Source of the DNA: Pseudomonas sp. BN411
GTDB taxonomy: Bacteria > Pseudomonadota > Gammaproteobacteria > Pseudomonadales > Pseudomonadaceae
Assembly (NCBI RefSeq): GCF_029871235.1
Contig: NZ_SSOM01000073.1
Location: 532,479-596,478 of the forward strand
Length of the DNA stretch: 64,000 nt
Direction: 5' to 3'
Positions 19,747-28,165 of the stretch are shown here, piece after piece. How positions within the stretch are numbered: the first letter of the stretch is position 1; the number at the start of each line of letters is the position of its first letter. A model generated the notes under the pieces. That model had not been told where the DNA came from. It saw nothing but the letters and a program-made list of their open reading frames with translations, and ran no database searches. The translations under genes were made by a program, and so were the position numbers.

Positions 19747-21681
19747 GTGTCAGCCATCCTGTCTTTGTTGCAGAGCCGTTTGTTGCGTCCGGTGTTCATC
19801 GCCCTTGGGGTTGCCTTGCTGGTGCAGGTGCTGGTGGCCGTTGCCCTCACGCGGAGCACCGTGAATTCCCTAGTGGACGAACTGGGTGTTCGCCTGGGTG
19901 GTGACACCCAGCGCCTGGCGGGTGATCTCGAACAGGCCGGACAGGAAGTGTCCGGTAGCCTCAGTGCGCTTTCCGGCAAGACGCGCGAACGCCTGGGGGC
20001 TGCGCTCAGTGCGCGCCTCCAGCAGGAGCAGGGCCAGTTGCGCCAGACGCTTGAGCAGAATCTCAAGGAGTCGGCCAACGACCTGGCCCAACTGCTCGCT
20101 GCTGTCGCGCCTCGGGCCATGTGGGACAACGACGTGCCCACGCTTTCCGAATTCGCCCGCCGCGCTCAGCGCAATCCCAGTGTGCTTTTCGTCATCTATG
20201 ACGATGCCAGCGGTCAGCACCTGACCCGCTATCTCAATCGCGAGAACCCGCTGATCAAGGCACTGCTGGCCAAGGGGCAGGGCGAGCGGGCTCTGGACAA
20301 GGTGCTGAATGCGGCTGCCGGCGATCCATCCGTTTATCTGGTGGAGGCTTCCATCAGTCCCAACGGCGTGGAGATCGGCAAGGTGCGAATGGGGGTTTCC
20401 ACCGCGGCGGTAGAGGAGCAGCTGAAGGCGCTGGACCAGCGCTTCTCCGCCCTGATCGCCAGTGGTGGCGAGCTGGTTGGCGAAAGCCTTTCCGGAGCCG
20501 CCAGCGAGAGCAGCGCCGCGTTGACCGCGCGCCTGCAATCGGCCCGCGAGACGGCTGGAAGCATGAGTGAGGGTACTCGCCAGGCTGTGGAATCGGCGGC
20601 TGATGAGCTGCGCTGGCGCATCGGTCTGGGACTGGCGCTGGTTGGGCTTGGCGTATTGCTGGTGCTGGCCGTGGTGCTGGGGCGCCGCGTGGTGGTTCGT
20701 CTGCGTTTGCTGATCGATGCGCTGAACGATCTGGCGGCCGGAGAGGGTGATCTGACGCGTCGGGTTCGTATCGATAGTCGTGACGAGGTCGGGGAAATGG
20801 CCACGGCGGTGAACCGATTCGTCGACAAGCTGCAGCCCATCGTCCGCGAGGCGGGTGATGTAGCGCAGCGCACCGGGTTGGAGATCAAGGCGCTGTCCGA
20901 GCGCAGCCAGTCCGCCGAATCGGCGGCCCATCGCCAGCGCAGCGAAGTAGAAGGCAGTCTCAGTGCGCTGGCAGGCATGGTGGCCGAGGCTCAATCCGAG
21001 AGCCAGGCCATGCAGGACGCTTTGCGCCAAGTGGGCGATATCCGTCAGGCCGCCCAGGACAACGCGGCAATCGCACGCAAGGTGGGTGGCCTGATCGAGA
21101 ACCTGGAAGCGCGTGTGCAGAACGGTTCCGAGGTGATCGAGCGGCTGGCGCGCCAGAGCGAGCAGATTGAGATGGTGCTGTCGGTTATCCACGGCATTGC
21201 CGAGCAGACCAACCTGCTGGCGCTGAATGCGGCCATCGAAGCGGCGAGGGCGGGGGAGAGTGGTCGCGGTTTCGCCGTGGTTGCCGACGAAGTGCGCGCG
21301 CTGGCCAGCAAGACCCAGCAATCCACGGGCGACATCCAGGAGCATATCGCCGCGCTGCAGACCGGTGCGCGCGAAGCGGTTTCGGCTATTTCCCAGGCTC
21401 GCGAGCGCGCGGTGGAAGGTTTGGAGGCGCTGCGTGACAGCGAGCGTTTGCAGCAAAGCGTGCAGCAGGCGGTGGAGCAGGTGCATGGCGCGGTGCAGGC
21501 TGCGGCTCGAGCAGCGGAACACCAGGCGGCGGGTGCCGATGGCGTACGTGGCCGGGTGGATGTGATTCACGCCGAAGCCAGCCTGGCGGCTGAAGCGGTG
21601 GCGGCGACCGCCAGCAGCGGGCGCGTGCTGGCCGGCCTGGCGGACCAGCTCAAGGCCAGCCTGGGGCAGTTCAAGGCATAA
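19747..21681 (+). CDS. Methyl-accepting chemotaxis protein
   Basis: 644 residues from a GTG start behind TAAGGAG. TM1 is about 13-35, followed by a large periplasmic sensor (about 36-290) with heptad-like Gln/Leu/Ala-rich helices flanking a compact core ('[11 protein letters not shown]', '[12 protein letters not shown]'). TM2 is about 291-313, HAMP about 314-366, and a cytoplasmic hairpin carries '[20 protein letters not shown]' (486-505) and '[20 protein letters not shown]'. There is no CheR-tethering pentapeptide at the end (...SLGQFKA). The ligand is unknown. I do not recall a chemoreceptor at this place in PAO1, so it looks like a lineage-specific insertion between purA and the tRNA genes. 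Confidence 0.93.
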   Translation: MSAILSLLQSRLLRPVFIALGVALLVQVLVAVALTRSTVNSLVDELGVRLGGDTQRLAGDLEQAGQEVSGSLSALSGKTRERLGAALSARLQQEQGQLRQTLEQNLKESANDLAQLLAAVAPRAMWDNDVPTLSEFARRAQRNPSVLFVIYDDASGQHLTRYLNRENPLIKALLAKGQGERALDKVLNAAAGDPSVYLVEASISPNGVEIGKVRMGVSTAAVEEQLKALDQRFSALIASGGELVGESLSGAASESSAALTARLQSARETAGSMSEGTRQAVESAADELRWRIGLGLALVGLGVLLVLAVVLGRRVVVRLRLLIDALNDLAAGEGDLTRRVRIDSRDEVGEMATAVNRFVDKLQPIVREAGDVAQRTGLEIKALSERSQSAESAAHRQRSEVEGSLSALAGMVAEAQSESQAMQDALRQVGDIRQAAQDNAAIARKVGGLIENLEARVQNGSEVIERLARQSEQIEMVLSVIHGIAEQTNLLALNAAIEAARAGESGRGFAVVADEVRALASKTQQSTGDIQEHIAALQTGAREAVSAISQARERAVEGLEALRDSERLQQSVQQAVEQVHGAVQAAARAAEHQAAGADGVRGRVDVIHAEASLAAEAVAATASSGRVLAGLADQLKASLGQFKA

Positions 21682-21768
21682 AAAGGAATACGGGAGAGGG
21701 GCGGGGCGCAGGCTCGGCCCCTGATCTGGCGGTCGTTATGGGGTGTCCGGAAGCCAGAAAGCACAAAG

Positions 21769-21793
21769 CCGAGCAGAGCTCGGCTTTGTTTAA
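21769..21793 (-). terminator. Terminator downstream of the first tRNA-Leu copy
   Basis: On the minus strand AAAGCCGAGC-TCT-GCTCGGCTTT follows the 3' end of the tRNA at 21797, giving a 10-bp stem with a short T-tract. It also lies just downstream of the convergent chemoreceptor gene and may terminate both. Confidence 0.7.
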
Positions 21794-21796
21794 GAG

Positions 21797-21884
21797 TGGT
21801 GCCCAGGAGAAGACTCGAACTTCCACGGTGTTGCCACCGCTAGGACCTGAACCTAGTGCGTCTACCAATTCCGCCACCTGGGCA
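21797..21884 (-). tRNA. tRNA-Leu (anticodon CAG), copy 1
   Basis: 88 nt on the minus strand including an encoded CCA. The acceptor is TGCCCAGG...CCTGGGCACCA, the D-loop has 'GGAATTGGTAGACG', the anticodon stem-loop is CTAGG-TTCAGGT-CCTAG (anticodon CAG, reading CUG), a long class II variable arm (CGGTGGCAACACCG) is present, and the T-loop is 'GTTCGAGTC'. It is identical to the second copy 108 bp upstream on the transcript. Confidence 0.97.
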
Positions 21885-21954
21885 CATTGCGATGATTGCT
21901 CATCGACTTATATGGTGTTCATCGTTGAACGATACGGAACCATACTATCCGTTA

Positions 21955-21986
21955 AACGAGAAACCGAGCTTTGCGGCTCGGCTTCA
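21955..21986 (-). terminator. Terminator-like hairpin between the tRNA-Leu copies
   Basis: On the minus strand GCCGAGC-CGCAAA-GCTCGGT is followed by TTCTCGTTT, resembling the hairpin after copy 1. As it sits between the two tRNA genes it may instead be a processing remnant of the tandem duplication. Confidence 0.5.
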
Positions 21987-21992
21987 AAGAAG

Positions 21993-22080
21993 TGGTGCCC
22001 AGGAGAAGACTCGAACTTCCACGGTGTTGCCACCGCTAGGACCTGAACCTAGTGCGTCTACCAATTCCGCCACCTGGGCA
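21993..22080 (-). tRNA. tRNA-Leu (anticodon CAG), copy 2
   Basis: 88 nt, same sequence as copy 1 including CCA. CUG is the dominant leucine codon in this high-GC genome, so a double dose of its tRNA is expected. The 5' flank GATGAGCAATCATCGC is shared with copy 1, so the duplicated unit includes part of the leader. Confidence 0.97.
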
Positions 22081-22144
22081 CTTCTGGATGCGATGATTGC
22101 TCATCTGCTTCCTTTACAACGTCTCAGCGACGCTGTGGGCGCGA

Positions 22145-22173
22145 ACTATACGAGCCGACTTTTGTGTTGTAAA
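22145..22173 (-). promoter_or_regulatory. Sigma-70 promoter of the tRNA-Leu tandem
   Basis: Minus strand: -35 TTTACA (22168-22173), 17-bp spacer, -10 TATAGT (22145-22150). It is ideally spaced and points at tRNA copy 2, about 60 bp away. It is divergent from rnr. Confidence 0.75.
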
Positions 22174-22287
22174 CCCCTGAGCGCGAAAAAAATTATTCTT
22201 CGGACTAAGCTGACCGACAATCTGAATTCGCGCTTCAATAAGACCCATGGCAAATCCCTCTATGGATAAAAAGGTGATCACCCCCTG

Positions 22288-25035
22288 ATGGCCGATTGGC
22301 AGAACCTCGACCCCGAGGCCGCTCGCGAGGCGGAAAAATACGAAAACCCCATCCCCAGCCGCGAGTTGATCCTGCAGCGCCTCGATGAGCGCGGCGCCCC
22401 AGCCAGTCGTGAACAGCTGGTGGAAGAGTTCGGCCTGACCACTGATGAGCAGTTGGAGGCACTGCGCCGCCGGCTCCGCGCCATGGAGCGCGATGGCCAG
22501 CTCATCTATACCCGTCGCGGTACCTACGCGCCTGTGGACAAACTCGATCTCATCTGCGGACGCGTCAGCGGCCACCGCGACGGCTTCGGCTTCCTTATTC
22601 CCGACGACGGCTCCGAAGACCTTTTCCTCAGCCCTGCGCAGATGCGCCTGGTGTTCGATGGCGACCGCGCCCTGGCCCGGGTGGCTGGTGTCGACCGCCG
22701 TGGCCGCCGCGAAGGCGCACTGGTGGAGATCATTGAGCGGGCCCACGAAACACTGGTTGGCCGCTTCTTTGAAGAAAGCGGGATTGCCCGGGTAGTTGCC
22801 GACAACCCGAAGATCCAGCAGGAAGTCCTGGTGCCCAGCGGCAAGCAGGGCGCTGCCAAGCATGGTCAGTTCGTCCAGGTGAAGATCGAGCAGTGGCCGA
22901 GCAACTTCCGCCTGGCCCAGGGTGAAGTGGTGGAGGTGCTGGGCGAATACATGGCGCCGGGCATGGAGATCGAAGTCGCCCTGCGCAGCTATGACATCCC
23001 CCATGAGTGGCCTGCCGGCGTGATCAAGGAAGCGGCCAAGCTCAAGCCCGAAGTGGCCGAGAAGGACAAGGAGAAGCGCATTGACCTGCGCGACCTGCCC
23101 CTGGTCACCATCGACGGCGAGGACGCCCGCGACTTCGACGACGCCGTGTATGCCGAGGCCCGCAAGGGTGGCGGCTGGCGCCTGATCGTCGCCATTGCCG
23201 ACGTCTCCCACTATGTAAAGGTGGGTTCGGCGCTGGACGAGGAAGCGAGCAACCGCGGCAACTCGGTGTACTTCCCGGAGAAGGTCATCCCGATGCTGCC
23301 GGAGGTGCTGTCCAATGGCCTCTGCTCCCTGAACCCCCTGGTGGATCGCCTGGCGATGGTCTGCGACATGACCATCTCCCGCGCGGGCAAGCTGACTGGC
23401 TACGAGTTCTACGAGGCGGTGATCCATTCCCACGCGCGGCTCACCTACACCAAGGTCAGCCAGTTCCTGGAAACCCCGGAATCCACCGAAGCCCAGCAGT
23501 TCGCCGAGCAGCTGCCGCATCTGGTCAAGCCCCTGGAGCAGCTCTACAAGCTCTATAAGGTGCTGTTGGCCCAGCGCCAGGTGCGTGGGGCAATCGACTT
23601 CGAGACCCAGGAAACCCGCATCGTTTTCAGCGCCGATCGCAAGATCTCCGAGATCCTGCCGACCCAGCGCAACGATGCCCACAAGCTGATCGAGGAATGC
23701 ATGCTGTGCGCCAACGTGGCCACCGCGCGCTTCCTGCAGCAGCACGAGATCCCCTCGCTCTACCGTATTCACGAAGGTCCGCCGAGCGAGCGTCTGGACA
23801 AGCTGCGCCAATTCCTCGCCGAATTGGGTCTGTCTCTCAATCGCGGCAAGAACGAACCGACGCCGAGCGACTACCAGGCCTTGCTGGAGAAAATCCGCGA
23901 GCGCCCGGACTTCCACCTGATCCAGACGGTGATGCTGCGTTCCCTCAGTCAGGCCGTGTACAGCCCGGACAACGAGGGGCACTTCGGCCTCAACTACGAC
24001 GCCTACACCCACTTCACCTCGCCCATCCGTCGCTATCCGGACCTGCTGGTGCATCGTGCCATCCGCAGCTTGATCCGCTCCAAGCGCGAGAGTGCGCATG
24101 TGCAGCGCGCTGGTGCGGCGAGCATGCCCAAGGCGCGCATCTATCCGTACGACGAGGCGCGCCTGTTCCAGCTGGGCGAGCAGTGCTCGATGACCGAGCG
24201 GCGCGCTGACGAGGCAACCCGCGACGTCACCAATTGGCTGAAATGCGAGTACATGCGCGACCGCGTGGGCGAAACCTTCCCCGGTGTGATCTCGGCGGTG
24301 ACCGGCTTCGGCATCTTCGTCGAGCTGATCGACATCTATGTCGAAGGCCTGGTGCACGTGACGGCGCTGCCGGGTGACTACTACCACTTCGACCCGATCC
24401 ACCATCGTCTGTCCGGCGAGCGCAGTGGCCGCAGCTTCCGTCTGGGCGACCAGGTGGAAGTCGTGGTAGCGCGGGTCGATCTGGACGAACGCAAGATCGA
24501 CTTCGAGCTCTCCGACAACGTCCTCACTGCGCCGGTCGGGCGCAAGAATCGCGGTACCGACAAGTCCGCTCCGGCCAAAGGCAAGGCCAAGGCCGCCGAG
24601 CCCAAGGTCGGCAAGGGCCGCAGCCGGGGCGCCAAGGGGGCTGCTCGCCACGCCCAGCGGGATGCCCCCGCCCTCCAGCAGGAACCGAGGGCGGCCGTGG
24701 CACCGCGCCGGCAGCGCGCCGGCAAGGTCCAGGCGCTGCCTGCCGTGCCGCCGGAGATGCTCGCCCAGGCCGAGGAGATGCTCGGCAATACTGATGTGAA
24801 CAAGAGCCGTGCGGTGAAGCAGGCCCTGCTTAACGAAGCGCGTCAGGGCGCCAAGTCCAGCAAGGGCACGCGTCCGGCGCAGAAGCTGCTGGACAAGCCT
24901 GGCAAGGACGACGCCAGTGCCACCGCCAAGCCGCCGAAGAAGAAAGCCAAGGCGGCGAAGGCAGCCAGCAAACCCACGAAACACCGTAAAGGGCCGCCGA
25001 AACCCAAGGCGCCCGGTAGCAAGGTCAAGAAATGA
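22288..25035 (+). CDS. rnr: Ribonuclease R
   Basis: 915 residues, longer than the ~810 of E. coli RNase R because of an extended Lys/Ala/Pro-rich tail from about residue 750. Order: winged-helix N-terminus ('REQLVEEFGLTTDEQLEALRR'), cold-shock OB domains, RNB catalytic domain with 'IDGEDARDFDDAV' (acidic active site), 'YRIHEGPP' and 'YTHFTSPIRRYPDLLVHRAI', an S1 domain ('GVISAVTGFGIFVEL'), then the basic tail ('PPKKKAKAAKAASKPTKHRK'). It is a processive 3'-5' exoribonuclease that degrades structured RNA. rlmB overlaps by ATGA. Confidence 0.97.
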   Translation: MADWQNLDPEAAREAEKYENPIPSRELILQRLDERGAPASREQLVEEFGLTTDEQLEALRRRLRAMERDGQLIYTRRGTYAPVDKLDLICGRVSGHRDGFGFLIPDDGSEDLFLSPAQMRLVFDGDRALARVAGVDRRGRREGALVEIIERAHETLVGRFFEESGIARVVADNPKIQQEVLVPSGKQGAAKHGQFVQVKIEQWPSNFRLAQGEVVEVLGEYMAPGMEIEVALRSYDIPHEWPAGVIKEAAKLKPEVAEKDKEKRIDLRDLPLVTIDGEDARDFDDAVYAEARKGGGWRLIVAIADVSHYVKVGSALDEEASNRGNSVYFPEKVIPMLPEVLSNGLCSLNPLVDRLAMVCDMTISRAGKLTGYEFYEAVIHSHARLTYTKVSQFLETPESTEAQQFAEQLPHLVKPLEQLYKLYKVLLAQRQVRGAIDFETQETRIVFSADRKISEILPTQRNDAHKLIEECMLCANVATARFLQQHEIPSLYRIHEGPPSERLDKLRQFLAELGLSLNRGKNEPTPSDYQALLEKIRERPDFHLIQTVMLRSLSQAVYSPDNEGHFGLNYDAYTHFTSPIRRYPDLLVHRAIRSLIRSKRESAHVQRAGAASMPKARIYPYDEARLFQLGEQCSMTERRADEATRDVTNWLKCEYMRDRVGETFPGVISAVTGFGIFVELIDIYVEGLVHVTALPGDYYHFDPIHHRLSGERSGRSFRLGDQVEVVVARVDLDERKIDFELSDNVLTAPVGRKNRGTDKSAPAKGKAKAAEPKVGKGRSRGAKGAARHAQRDAPALQQEPRAAVAPRRQRAGKVQALPAVPPEMLAQAEEMLGNTDVNKSRAVKQALLNEARQGAKSSKGTRPAQKLLDKPGKDDASATAKPPKKKAKAAKAASKPTKHRKGPPKPKAPGSKVKK

Positions 25036-25781
25036 GTCAGTTGGAAAAGGTCTACGGCGTGCATGCCGTGGAGGCGCTCCTGCGCCATCACCCCAAACGC
25101 GTCAAACAGTTGTGGCTGGCGGAAAGCCGGCACGATCCGCGGGTCCAGGTCCTTCTCGACCTGGCCGGGCAGCATCGCATCGCGGTGGGTCACAAGGATC
25201 GCCACGAGCTGGACGAATGGGCCGAAGGCGTCCACCAGGGCGTGGTGGCCGAGGTCAGCCCCAGCCAGGTCTGGGGCGAGAACATGCTCGACGAACTGCT
25301 TGAGCGCACCCCCGGCGCGCCCTTGCTGCTCGCCCTGGATGGCGTCACCGATCCGCACAACCTGGGCGCCTGCCTGCGCACTGCCGACGCTGCCGGCGTG
25401 CTGGCGGTGATCGTGCCCAAGGACAAGTCCGCCACCCTCAACGCCACCGTGCGCAAGGTGGCCTGCGGCGCGGCGGAGGTCATGCCGCTGGTGGCGGTGA
25501 CCAACCTCTCGCGCACCCTCGAAAAACTGCAGAAGAAGGGCCTCTGGGTGGTCGGTACCGCCGGCGAGGCGGAGCAGGAGGTCTATCAGCAGGACATGAC
25601 CGGGCCGACCGTGCTGGTCATGGGGGCGGAAGGGAAGGGCATGCGCCGCCTGACCCGCGAGCACTGCGACTACCTGGTCAAACTGCCCATGGCCGGCAGC
25701 GTCAGCAGCCTGAACGTCTCCGTGGCCACCGGCGTCTGCCTGTTCGAGGCGGTCCGCCAGCGCCGCAGCCGTCCCCAGTGA
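25032..25781 (+). CDS. rlmB: 23S rRNA (Gm2251) 2'-O-methyltransferase RlmB
   Basis: 249 residues. The N-terminal substrate-binding domain is 'VYGVHAVEALLRHHPKRVKQLWLAE'. The SpoU trefoil-knot methyltransferase domain has 'LLALDGVTDPHNLGACLRTADAAG', 'VLVMGAEGKGMRRL' and 'LPMAGSVSSLNVSVATGVCLFE'. It methylates G2251 in the peptidyl-transferase P loop. Its start overlaps the rnr stop; the rnr-rlmB pair is conserved in gammaproteobacteria. Confidence 0.96.
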   Translation: MSQLEKVYGVHAVEALLRHHPKRVKQLWLAESRHDPRVQVLLDLAGQHRIAVGHKDRHELDEWAEGVHQGVVAEVSPSQVWGENMLDELLERTPGAPLLLALDGVTDPHNLGACLRTADAAGVLAVIVPKDKSATLNATVRKVACGAAEVMPLVAVTNLSRTLEKLQKKGLWVVGTAGEAEQEVYQQDMTGPTVLVMGAEGKGMRRLTREHCDYLVKLPMAGSVSSLNVSVATGVCLFEAVRQRRSRPQ

Positions 25782-25788
25782 CGGTTTG

Positions 25789-25822
25789 CCCCGGACGGCT
25801 CCGCTGCCGTCCGGGGTTGTTC
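25789..25822 (+). terminator. Terminator after rlmB
   Basis: CCCCGGACGGC-TCCGCT-GCCGTCCGGGG, an 11-bp perfect stem, followed by TTGTTC. It is strong in stem but weak in U-tract and isolates the ribosomal operon from rnr-rlmB. Confidence 0.7.
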
Positions 25823-25841
25823 AAAGTTTCGCCAATTCACC

Positions 25842-25870
25842 TTGCGCGGCATTCAGCCCTTCTCTAGAAT
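25842..25870 (+). promoter_or_regulatory. Sigma-70 promoter of the rpsF operon
   Basis: TTGCGC (25842-25847), 17-bp spacer, TAGAAT (25865-25870). Transcription from about 25877 gives a leader of roughly 110 nt before the rpsF ATG. Confidence 0.7.
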
Positions 25871-25877
25871 GTCGCCC

Positions 25878-25987
25878 CTTGCCGTGGGGGCAGGCTCGCG
25901 CACGTCCCCGGCCCGGCAAGCCCAAACGAGATATTCACTCCTTGCCTGACCACGATGTTGGCAGGCTACAACCCGTAAGGAGCATTT
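25878..25987 (+). promoter_or_regulatory. rpsF leader, possible S6:S18 autoregulatory site
   Basis: About 110 nt of leader with a pairing segment TTGCC (25941-25945) ... GGCAG (25961-25965) next to ACAACCCG and the Shine-Dalgarno AAGGAG. In many bacteria the S6:S18 dimer binds the rpsF leader through a bulged stem containing CCG. The general position and a nearby CCG fit, but I cannot confirm the full consensus by eye. Confidence 0.35.
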
Positions 25988-26395
25988 ATGCGTCATTACG
26001 AAATCATCTTCCTGGTTCACCCGGACCAGAGCGAGCAGGTTGGCGGCATGGTTGAGCGCTACACCAAGCTCATCGAAGAAGACGGTGGCAAGATTCACCG
26101 CCTGGAAGACTGGGGCCGTCGTCAGCTGGCCTACGCCATCAACAACGTTCACAAGGCTCACTACGTGATGCTGAACGTTGAGTGCAGCGGCAAAGCCCTC
26201 GCCGAGCTGGAAGACAACTTCCGCTACAACGACGCCGTCCTCCGTAACCTGGTCATCCGTCGCGACGAAGCCATCACTGGCCAGTCCGAGATGCTCAAGG
26301 CCGAGGAAAACCGCAACGAGCGCCGTGAGCGCCGTGAGCGCGTTGAGACTGACGCTGCCGCCGAAGGCGAAGACAGCGACAACGCTGACGAGTAA
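25988..26395 (+). CDS. rpsF: 30S ribosomal protein S6
   Basis: 135 residues: [18 protein letters not shown], '[25 protein letters not shown]' condensed core, 'YVMLNVEC' and an acidic/Arg-rich C-terminal tail ([17 protein letters not shown]...) that is a known target of RimK glutamylation in Pseudomonas relatives. S6 pairs with S18 on the 30S platform. It is the first gene of rpsF-rpsR-DUF2232-rplI. Confidence 0.98.
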   Translation: MRHYEIIFLVHPDQSEQVGGMVERYTKLIEEDGGKIHRLEDWGRRQLAYAINNVHKAHYVMLNVECSGKALAELEDNFRYNDAVLRNLVIRRDEAITGQSEMLKAEENRNERRERRERVETDAAAEGEDSDNADE

Positions 26396-26423
26396 TCCAC
26401 GGATCTATTGAGGAGCCAAGTTC

Positions 26424-26654
26424 ATGGCACGTTTCTTCCGTCGTCGTAAGTTCTGCCGTTTCACCGCTGAAGGCGTGAAAGAGATCGACTTCAAGGATCT
26501 CAACACCCTGAAGGCATACGTCTCCGAAACCGGCAAGATCGTTCCGAGCCGTATCACCGGCACCAAAGCCAAGTATCAGCGTCAGCTGGCTACCGCTATC
26601 AAGCGCGCCCGCTACCTGGCCCTGCTGCCCTACACCGACAGCCACGGCCGTTGA
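26424..26654 (+). CDS. rpsR: 30S ribosomal protein S18
   Basis: 76 residues: [20 protein letters not shown], with '[20 protein letters not shown]' and the basic '[18 protein letters not shown]' helix that binds 16S rRNA with S6. GAGGAGCCAAGTTC precedes the ATG. It lies 28 bp after rpsF. Confidence 0.98.
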   Translation: MARFFRRRKFCRFTAEGVKEIDFKDLNTLKAYVSETGKIVPSRITGTKAKYQRQLATAIKRARYLALLPYTDSHGR

Positions 26655-26690
26655 TCTCGGTCGGTCGACCTAGGTAAGGGATAGATCGCA

Positions 26691-27584
26691 ATGCGCGCTC
26701 TGGCAGAGTTCATCATGCGCGGTCGTGTGCAGGCCACCCTTGTGGTGGTAGGTGCAGCGACCTTGCCCCTGATGTTCTGGCTGAGCGCAGCCGCGGGCAG
26801 CCTGGTGCTGCTGCGGCGTGGTGTGAACGATGCTCTCGGCATCATTGCCTGGGCTCTGCTGCCAGCTCTTGGCTGGTGGTACTTCGGCGAGCCGCGCACC
26901 TTGATGGTGCTGCTTGGCGCGCTGGGGTTGGCCCTGGTGCTGCGTTCCAGCGTGTCCTGGACGCGGGTGCTGATGATCAGCGTGGCGCTTGGTCTGTTGT
27001 ACGGCCTGGTGCTGGGCGCGGTGTTCCGCGAGCCCATAACCGCCATGGCGGTTGAGCTGCAGAAGCTCATGCCGCAGGTGATGGGTAACGTCTATTCGCA
27101 ATTGGCGGATGACGAGCGAGCGCGTCTGGGAGCCATGGTCGCGCCGGTCCTGACCGGCCTGATCGCGTCGCTGCTGCAGCTGGTCAGCGTGCTGAGCCTG
27201 ATGCTCGGCCGCTACTGGCAGGCAGCCTTGTACAACCCCGGTGGTTTCGGCGACGAGTTTCGTGCGCTGAAGCTGCCGCCGGCACTGGCTTTCGGCCTGC
27301 TGGCCGCCATGCTGCTGGGTCCGAACCTGGGCCAGGAGCTGGCGATGCTGACGCCGATCTGCAGCGTGCCGCTGGCATTCGCCGGCCTGGCCCTGGTGCA
27401 CGGTCTGGCGAAGCAGGGTGGGCTGGCCGGTTTCTGGCTGGTGGGCTTGTACGTGTCGCTGCTGCTGTTCATGCAACTGATCTATCCGTTGCTGGTGGTT
27501 CTGGCCATCGTCGACAGTCTGATTGATTTTCGCGGACGCAAGGCGCGCAAGAATGGCGCCGGCCCTGCGAACGGTGAAGGTTAA
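26691..27584 (+). CDS. DUF2232-like multi-pass membrane protein
   Basis: 297 residues, very hydrophobic, with seven to eight probable membrane segments (for example 'ATLVVVGAATLPLMFWLSAA', 'LMVLLGALGLALVL', 'VLMISVALGLLYGLVLGAVF', 'LLFMQLIYPLLVVLAIV'). No catalytic motif is visible. The length, topology and place between rpsR and rplI match the YybS/DUF2232 family found in this operon in pseudomonads; function is unknown. It is in the same direction and closely spaced (36 bp after rpsR, 21 bp before rplI), so it is part of the ribosomal transcript and may affect rplI expression. Confidence 0.8.
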   Translation: MRALAEFIMRGRVQATLVVVGAATLPLMFWLSAAAGSLVLLRRGVNDALGIIAWALLPALGWWYFGEPRTLMVLLGALGLALVLRSSVSWTRVLMISVALGLLYGLVLGAVFREPITAMAVELQKLMPQVMGNVYSQLADDERARLGAMVAPVLTGLIASLLQLVSVLSLMLGRYWQAALYNPGGFGDEFRALKLPPALAFGLLAAMLLGPNLGQELAMLTPICSVPLAFAGLALVHGLAKQGGLAGFWLVGLYVSLLLFMQLIYPLLVVLAIVDSLIDFRGRKARKNGAGPANGEG

Positions 27585-27605
27585 AAGTTAAGAGGTAATT
27601 CCCAA

Positions 27606-28052
27606 ATGGAAGTCATCCTGCTGGAAAAAATCGCCAACCTGGGCAACCTGGGCGACAAGGTGAACGTAAAGTCCGGCTACGGCCGTAACTTCCTGCTGCC
27701 GAAAGGCAAGGCCACCGCTGCTACCGCCGAGAACGTTGCTGCGTTCGAAGCTCGCCGCGCTGAGCTGGAAAAGCAGGCTGCTGACAAGAAAGCCGCTGCC
27801 GAAGCCCGCGCTGCCCAGCTGTCCGAACTGGAAGTGACCATCACTGCCAGCGCCGGCGACGAAGGCAAGCTGTTCGGTTCCATCGGCACCCACGACATCG
27901 CTGACGCCCTGACCGCCGCTGGCGTTCCGGTTGCCAAGGCTGAAGTCCGCCTGCCGAACGGCACCATCCGTCAAGTTGGCGAGTACGACGTTGCACTGCA
28001 CCTGCACACCGACGTCGAAGCTGCGGTCAAGCTGATCGTGATTGCCGGCTAA
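27606..28052 (+). CDS. rplI: 50S ribosomal protein L9
   Basis: 148 residues: [19 protein letters not shown], then '[16 protein letters not shown]', the long connecting helix ('[20 protein letters not shown]') and the C-terminal domain ('[14 protein letters not shown]'). L9 binds 23S rRNA and suppresses frameshifting. It ends the ribosomal operon before a strong hairpin. Confidence 0.98.
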   Translation: MEVILLEKIANLGNLGDKVNVKSGYGRNFLLPKGKATAATAENVAAFEARRAELEKQAADKKAAAEARAAQLSELEVTITASAGDEGKLFGSIGTHDIADALTAAGVPVAKAEVRLPNGTIRQVGEYDVALHLHTDVEAAVKLIVIAG

Positions 28053-28095
28053 GCAAGCCGTCGAAGTGAGCTTGCACTCAGGTGCCGGCTCGCTA

Positions 28096-28137
28096 ACATC
28101 GGGCACGTCATTGCGAAAGCGGTGACGTGCCCGATGT
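28096..28137 (+). terminator. Long perfect hairpin between rplI and dnaB
   Basis: ACATCGGGCACGTCA (28096-28110), a 12-nt loop, then TGACGTGCCCGATGT (28123-28137): a 15-bp perfect stem followed by CTTTCC. It is probably a terminator or 3'-end stabiliser for the ribosomal operon, but the U-tract is poor and it ends only 28 bp before the dnaB ATG. Read-through control is possible. Confidence 0.65.
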
Positions 28138-28165
28138 CTTTCCAGCCCGAGAATTTTCCGAGCCC

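Noticed and set aside
21797..22080. tRNA-Leu pair as an attachment site of an integrative element.
   Set aside because: The second copy is a complete gene, there is no integrase nearby, and the segment between is 108 bp.
22114..24984. A 956-codon minus-strand frame opposite rnr, plus similar long ones opposite ygiQ (32909-35050) and the DUF2126 gene (37895-40306).
   Set aside because: Same reason: antisense to well-supported genes, with no ribosome site and biased composition.
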